Below, in pieces: positions 5,592 to 9,679 of a DNA stretch of 9,679 nt. The stretch is from the NCBI GenBank assembly GCA_028281205.1, contig JANQKJ010000337.1, forward strand, positions 1-9,679. The letters are read 5' to 3'. The notes beneath the pieces are model-generated. The model was not told the origin of the DNA. It worked only from the letters and a program-made list of their open reading frames with translations, and did no database searches. Source of the DNA: Gammaproteobacteria bacterium. Its GTDB lineage: Bacteria > Pseudomonadota > Gammaproteobacteria > UBA4575. Both the position numbers and the translations under genes were made by a program. The first letter of the stretch is position 1. Each line of letters opens with the position of its first letter.

Positions 5592-6758
5592 ATGGATAGA
5601 GATAAAGCGATAACATTTATGCATGACCTGCTGCGCAATATGTTGCAGAAAGGTGGGTCGGATTTATTTATTACTGTTGGTGCTCCACCATCGATGAAGC
5701 TAGATGGCAAAATGACACCCATTACAAATCAGCCTCTCACAGCATCGCATGCACAAGTGTTAGTGCGTTCAATCATGAATGATAGGCAAATACGCGAGTA
5801 TGAAGAAACCCAAGAGTGTAACTTTGCGATTAGCTTGCCAAATATTTCCCGTTTCCGTGTGAATGCTTTTATGCAGCGCAATAGCTCAGGAATGGTATTA
5901 CGTGTCATTAATTCTGAAATTCCAGGTATCGAAGAATTAAGGTTGCCGGATATCATTAAAGAAATTTCTATGACTAAAAATGGTTTAGTCATATTTGTTG
6001 GTGGTACTGGTTGTGGTAAGTCGACTTCGTTGGCTGCGATGCTGGGGTATCGTAATGAACATAGTCAAGGCCATATTGTGACTATTGAAGACCCTATTGA
6101 ATTTGTACATAAGCATCGTAATTGTATTGTTACCCAGCGTGAAGTCGGTGTAGATACAGAAACATTTGAAATTGCTTTAAAGAATACATTGCGACAAGCT
6201 CCCGATGTCATATTGATTGGTGAGATTCGTGATCGTGAAACAATGGAATATGCTGTGTCGTTCGCGGAAACAGGACATTTATGTTTAGCTACCTTGCATG
6301 CAAATAGTACTAACCAAGCCCTGGACCGAATTATTAACTTCTTCCCAGAAGAAAGACGTGCACAACTATTGATGGATCTATCGTTAAACCTAAAAGCAAT
6401 TGTGTCGCAACGCTTATTGCCAATTAAAGAGTCAGAAGGCCGTGTGCCGGCGATTGAAATATTAATTAACTCACCGTTGATGGCGGACTTAATATTCAAG
6501 GGTGATGTGCCCAAGATGAAAGCATTAATTGCTAAATCAAGAGAACTTGGCATGCAGACATTTGATCAGCATTTATTTGACCTTATCGAAGAAGACCTTA
6601 TCACTGTTGAAGACGGCCTGCGTAATGCTGACTCAGTTAATGATTTGCGCCTGCGTCTCAAGCTGGAAGGTAAGAAGTCTAAGGGTACTGACTTGCTTGA
6701 TGGTTTGGAAACTCTTACAGTGGAAGAGGATTCTGAAGAGTCAGGTATGGTAATGTAA
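5592..6758 (+). CDS. pilU: PilT-dependent accessory retraction ATPase PilU
   Basis: PilU is a paralogue of PilT that increases retraction force and, in studied species, needs PilT to act. The 388-residue product follows the P. aeruginosa PilU pattern closely: QKGGSDLFITVGAPPSMKLDG (19-39), CNFAISLPNISRFRVNAFMQR (76-96), and NGLVIFVGGTGCGKSTSLAAM (130-150). K143 lies in Walker A; a Cys at 141 occupies the usual Ser/Thr place. HIVTIEDPIEFVH is the Asp box, DVILIGEIRD has E211 as Walker B glutamate, and GHLCLATLHA carries H229 and H236. DSVNDLRLRLKL (347-358) is the PilU-type C-terminal helix, before a short acidic tail ending GMVM. AIRNLI is replaced by SPLMADLI, as expected for PilU. The start at 5592 has no good ribosome binding site; an in-frame ATG at 5619 would give a family-like N-terminus and is a fair alternative. 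Confidence 0.95.
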   Translation: MDRDKAITFMHDLLRNMLQKGGSDLFITVGAPPSMKLDGKMTPITNQPLTASHAQVLVRSIMNDRQIREYEETQECNFAISLPNISRFRVNAFMQRNSSGMVLRVINSEIPGIEELRLPDIIKEISMTKNGLVIFVGGTGCGKSTSLAAMLGYRNEHSQGHIVTIEDPIEFVHKHRNCIVTQREVGVDTETFEIALKNTLRQAPDVILIGEIRDRETMEYAVSFAETGHLCLATLHANSTNQALDRIINFFPEERRAQLLMDLSLNLKAIVSQRLLPIKESEGRVPAIEILINSPLMADLIFKGDVPKMKALIAKSRELGMQTFDQHLFDLIEEDLITVEDGLRNADSVNDLRLRLKLEGKKSKGTDLLDGLETLTVEEDSEESGMVM

Positions 6759-6783
6759 TTCATTCAAAAATATTTTATTGATC

Positions 6784-8130
6784 ATGACAGTTAGTCCCTA
6801 CCTAAAACTTATGGCTGAAAAAGCCGCGTCGGATTTGTTTTTTACTACCGGTGCGCCTGTATGTATGAAACTAAATGGGGTAACGCAAAAAGTTTCCAAA
6901 AGTCCATTACAGCCTGGCACAGTGAAAAAGATTGCTTATGAAATCATGAGTGATCAACAAATTAAAGAATTTGAGATGACCAAGGAAATGAATTTGGGCA
7001 TCTCAATTATTGGCGGTGGTCGCTATCGAGTAAATATCTACTACCAACGTGGTGAAGTATCGTTGGTTATTCGTTATATTAAGCATGAAATCCCTACATT
7101 AGACAAGTTGGGTTTGCCAGAAGTGTTGCGTGCCTTGGTGATGAAGCAGAATGGATTAATACTGGTGGTGGGTTCTACTGGCTCAGGTAAGTCCACTTCA
7201 TTAGCATCGATGATTGAGCATCGTAATACACTTCAAAGTGGCCATATCCTTACTATAGAAGATCCTATTGAGTATATTTTCACACATAAGAAATCGATTA
7301 TTGGTCAGCGTGAAGTTGGTTTGGATACATTGTCCTATGACAATGCGCTGCGTGAAGCGATGCGTGAGGCACCCGATGTTATTATGATTGGTGAGGTGCG
7401 TGATCGACTCACTATGGAAGCAGCAATGTCATATGCTGACACAGGTCATTTGTGTCTGACAACGCTGCATGCAGTGAATGCTAACCAAGCCCTGGACCGC
7501 ATTATTAATTTCTTCCCAACGGATGCACGCAATCAAATCCTGATGGATTTATCGCTTAACTTGGCAGGTATTATTTCTCAGCGACTTGTGCCATCAACCG
7601 ATGGTGGTCGTCTACCTGCGGTCGAAGTATTAATTAATACACCTTATATTGCAGAGTTGATTCGCAAAGGTGACTTTGGTGAAATTAAAGAAGTCATGGA
7701 AAAAGGTGCTGCGGTGGGCATGCAGACTTTCGATCAATGCTTACACGATCTGTTCAAGATGGAAAAAATCACTCTCGATGATGCCCTCAACTTTGCTGAT
7801 TCACGCAGTAATCTGGAATGGCAAATTAACTTTGGTGGCGGCGTTAAAAGTGTTGGTGAGCGTGAAGACGATGAGTTGGTGATGAATAATGATAGCGTAG
7901 AATTGGGTGGGGATGATTTTGATTCTGATCCTCCAACTTTGTCTACGCCTCTGCCTGACTTAAGTGAAATGCAGATGGAAGATAGTGGTGAAGAGTTAAA
8001 ATCATTTGATGAGGTTAGTTTAGATCATGACCTCAATGTTGATGTGATTGAGGATGACGACGACGATGGGTTCTTTGACTCAGTCAAATCAATGTTCAGT
8101 GATGACAAACCCTCCAAGAAGTCCAAGTAG
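6784..8130 (+). CDS. Third PilT/PilU-family ATPase with long acidic C-terminal tail
   Basis: This 448-residue protein is a second PilU-like ATPase directly behind pilU. The N-terminal domain (AEKAASDLFFTTGAPVCMKLNG, 11-32) and the core are complete: Walker A GSTGSGKS (130-137, K136), Asp box TIEDPIEY (157-164), Walker B MIGEVRD with E204, and His box GHLCLTTLHA with H222 and H229. MDLSLNL, SQRLVP and MQTFDQCLHDLF match PilU more than PilT, and AIRNLI is replaced by TPYIAELI. After FADSRSNLEWQINFGGG (337-353) comes a tail of about 90 residues (358-448) rich in Asp/Glu, including a run of five Asp (424-428), then GFFDSVKSMF and a lysine-rich end PSKKSK. The tail looks disordered and could bind a basic partner. 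I prefer ATG at 6784 to the TTG at 6778, because it gives the family's usual N-terminus. Neither start has a Shine-Dalgarno sequence; the stop of pilU is 25 bp upstream. Activity is likely, the exact role is unknown. Confidence 0.93.
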   Translation: MTVSPYLKLMAEKAASDLFFTTGAPVCMKLNGVTQKVSKSPLQPGTVKKIAYEIMSDQQIKEFEMTKEMNLGISIIGGGRYRVNIYYQRGEVSLVIRYIKHEIPTLDKLGLPEVLRALVMKQNGLILVVGSTGSGKSTSLASMIEHRNTLQSGHILTIEDPIEYIFTHKKSIIGQREVGLDTLSYDNALREAMREAPDVIMIGEVRDRLTMEAAMSYADTGHLCLTTLHAVNANQALDRIINFFPTDARNQILMDLSLNLAGIISQRLVPSTDGGRLPAVEVLINTPYIAELIRKGDFGEIKEVMEKGAAVGMQTFDQCLHDLFKMEKITLDDALNFADSRSNLEWQINFGGGVKSVGEREDDELVMNNDSVELGGDDFDSDPPTLSTPLPDLSEMQMEDSGEELKSFDEVSLDHDLNVDVIEDDDDDGFFDSVKSMFSDDKPSKKSK

Positions 8131-8149
8131 TAAAACTTAAAAATCAAGT

Positions 8150-9022
8150 TTACAAAGGATAGACTGCCTTTGCATCGAAGATTGGGCCGTCTACACATAC
8201 ACGTTTCATCTGTTCTTGCCCTTCTTGATTGACTGTTTTGACAGTGCAGCCAGCGCACCCGCCTACCGCGCAGGCCATATATTCTTCCAGAGATAACTGA
8301 CACGGGATAGCGTATTGGTGACTGAGTTCAGCAACCGCTTTAAGCATTGCTGTTGGCCCACAAGCAAAAATCTCAATAGTGTCATGTTCATTGATACCGA
8401 TAGCATCAAGCCATAACTTAGCTAATTCATGAATGTAACCATCAAAACAGCCGGAGTAATTTTGTCTGCTAGTAAGACGTGAAGGAATATCAAGGTCTTC
8501 TAGCAAGGTCATAGAAGCAATAACGTCATTAGGCAAGCCATCGATCATCAGCTTTGAAGGTTGAACCTTAAATGGGAAAGGTATTTCAGAACCCATAATT
8601 ACCATAGGCGTGAGTTTTTTATTTTTCTTTAATTGTTCAGCATAAAATAGGATGGGAGGAATGCCGACGCCACCACCTAACAATAACGGGCGTTTAGTAC
8701 TGGCTGACAAATTAAAGGCGTTTCCAATTGGCCCCATGCAGTGTAGAGAATCATTGACTTTGATGTGGCTTAAGTCTTCAGTGCCACTACCTACCACCTT
8801 GTATAATACTTCTATCCAGCCTTGTTCACTGTTACTGCGCAATACCGAAAATGGTCGCTTTAAGCGAAACTTTTCATGTCCGCAGCTTAAATGGATAAAG
8901 TTGCCTGGCTGAACTGTTTTTGCACATTGAGGAGTTTGCAGTCGCAATAAGTATTGAGACGCAGGCAATGCTTCATGTGCTAGCACACGTGCATTTTCAG
9001 CAAAGATTGTAGCTTCGGTCAT
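8150..9022 (-). CDS. pyrK: PyrK-like dihydroorotate dehydrogenase electron transfer subunit (FAD, [2Fe-2S])
   Basis: PyrK passes electrons from the FMN subunit PyrD of class 1B dihydroorotate dehydrogenase to NAD+. The 290-residue product has the full plan: a flavin-binding barrel with RPFSV (56-60) and MGPIGNAF (96-103), a nucleotide-binding domain with LLLGGGVGIPPILFYAE (113-129) and FACGP (219-223), and a C-terminal iron-sulphur site. The cluster ligands are C251, C256, C259 and C276 (C-x4-C-x2-C-x16-C, in YMACAVGGCAGC and KRVCVDGPIF), the PyrK arrangement. The length is slightly above the ~260 of Gram-positive PyrK. The start ATG overlaps the stop of the upstream dihydroorotase-like gene by 4 bp (ATGA), so the two are translationally coupled, supporting a pyrimidine role. 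Other members of the ferredoxin-NADP reductase family are possible, but the Cys pattern and context favour PyrK. No pyrD is in the window. It ends 19 bp from the convergent ATPase gene. Confidence 0.88.
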   Translation of the reverse strand: MTEATIFAENARVLAHEALPASQYLLRLQTPQCAKTVQPGNFIHLSCGHEKFRLKRPFSVLRSNSEQGWIEVLYKVVGSGTEDLSHIKVNDSLHCMGPIGNAFNLSASTKRPLLLGGGVGIPPILFYAEQLKKNKKLTPMVIMGSEIPFPFKVQPSKLMIDGLPNDVIASMTLLEDLDIPSRLTSRQNYSGCFDGYIHELAKLWLDAIGINEHDTIEIFACGPTAMLKAVAELSHQYAIPCQLSLEEYMACAVGGCAGCTVKTVNQEGQEQMKRVCVDGPIFDAKAVYPL

Positions 9023-9679
9023 GTTGAATATTGATAAACCAGATTGCCATTGACGAAGGTATGGGTCACTTTGCCTTTGAATGTTTTATTCAAAAACGGT
9101 GTATTTTTACCTCTGCTATTCATGTTCTCAGCTGTGAGTTGCCATTCGATAGCCGGATCACATAAACAAAAATCAGCATTATGCCCGGGAGTTAATGTAC
9201 CAGCTTTAATACCAAGCAATTCAGCGGGTTTGTGTGTCATTAAAGAAATAATATCCATTAAGCTTAGCACTTCATCTTTCACCAACTGCAACGCAAATGG
9301 AAGCAAGGTCTCTAAAGATGATATGCCAGACTCAGTTGAAGCAAACGGTGCCAGCTTTGCATCATGTTCATGCGGTTGATGATCTGAGCAAAAACCAACA
9401 ATAATGCCGCTATTTAAACGATGGCGCAGCCCGGCAATATCAGTATGACTGCGTAAAGGCGGGATAACATGGTAGTTGCCATCAAATCCAACAATGTCAT
9501 GATCGCTTAAAAATAATTGGTGTGCACAAACATCAGCACTAATCGGTGCGCCATCAAATTTTGCCCGTTCCAACATTTGTAAAGCACGTTGAGTAGACAA
9601 GCGACAAAAATGTACATGCACGCCGGTTTGTTCAATCATGGCCAAACATGACCCAACTGCTGCTGTTTCCGCTGCCGTT
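9019..9679 (-). CDS. pyrC: Dihydroorotase-like protein (PyrC' type), C-terminal part; 5' end outside window
   Basis: The frame is open to the right edge, so only the C-terminal ~219 residues are visible, about half of a ~420-residue class I dihydroorotase. Seen are ETAAVGSCLAMIEQTGVHVH, FCRLSTQRALQML, ISADVCAHQLFLSDHDI, HVIPPLRSHTDIAGL, FCSDHQPHEHDAKLAPF, ESGISSLETLLPFALQLV, LTPGHNADFCLCDP and NSRGKNTPFL, in family order. This resembles the PyrC' dihydroorotase-like proteins that, in Pseudomonas, are catalytically silent and hold aspartate transcarbamoylase (PyrB) in a stable complex. Two metal-ligand blocks look altered: the usual c-H-v-S is CRLS, and P-H-H is AHQ. The Asp of SDHQPH is kept. 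Catalytic status is therefore uncertain. By analogy with Pseudomonas a pyrB gene may lie upstream (to the right). The stop overlaps the pyrK start by 4 bp. Confidence 0.85.
   Translation of the reverse strand, partial: TAAETAAVGSCLAMIEQTGVHVHFCRLSTQRALQMLERAKFDGAPISADVCAHQLFLSDHDIVGFDGNYHVIPPLRSHTDIAGLRHRLNSGIIVGFCSDHQPHEHDAKLAPFASTESGISSLETLLPFALQLVKDEVLSLMDIISLMTHKPAELLGIKAGTLTPGHNADFCLCDPAIEWQLTAENMNSRGKNTPFLNKTFKGKVTHTFVNGNLVYQYST

Noticed and set aside
6065..6553. Long minus-strand frame of 162 codons inside pilU
   Set aside because: It is a shadow of the pilU coding frame, has no recognisable domain and no ribosome binding site.
6778..6783. TTG start for the third ATPase, two codons upstream of the ATG
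   Set aside because: There is no ribosome binding site for it and ATG at 6784 gives the normal family N-terminus.

Overview
The window looks like chromosomal DNA of a gammaproteobacterium with moderate to low GC. The main evidence is the divergent arrangement yggT-proC-yggS (minus) facing pilT-pilU (plus), which is the gene order I know from Pseudomonas (PA0392 to PA0396). An HspQ homologue, a lysine-tailed HU protein and a PyrC'-like dihydroorotase with the same family flavour agree with this. I cannot name the species. No tRNA, rRNA, CRISPR array, insertion sequence or phage gene is visible.

Layout from left to right. Positions 1-455 hold two minus-strand genes: the start of a MbcA/ParS/Xre (DUF2384)-type protein cut by the window edge, and a small conserved protein of unknown function upstream of it. 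Positions 578-1372 hold hspQ and a TerB-like gene on the plus strand, preceded by a heat-shock-like promoter candidate. A strong inverted repeat at 1419-1443 separates them from a convergent HU-family gene (1467-1802). That gene has a good sigma70-type promoter at 1915-1943. Positions 2177-4276 carry the compact minus-strand operon yggS-proC-yggT: PLP homeostasis, the last step of proline synthesis, and a membrane protein. A 251-bp divergent region follows. It contains inverted repeats and a possible 31-residue membrane peptide.

Positions 4528-8130 encode three consecutive type IV pilus retraction-type ATPases on the plus strand: PilT, PilU, and a third PilU-like paralogue with a ~90-residue strongly acidic tail. 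All three keep the Walker A, Walker B and His-box residues. PilT is the canonical retraction motor and PilU its accessory motor, while the role of the third is not known. This triplet is the most distinctive element of the window.

Positions 8150-9679 carry two overlapping minus-strand pyrimidine genes convergent with the ATPases. One is the C-terminal two thirds or less of a dihydroorotase-like protein of the PyrC' type, with altered metal-ligand positions. The other is a PyrK-type FAD/[2Fe-2S] electron-transfer subunit. PyrK normally serves class 1B dihydroorotate dehydrogenase, whereas gammaproteobacteria usually rely on the quinone-linked class 2 enzyme, so its presence is notable.
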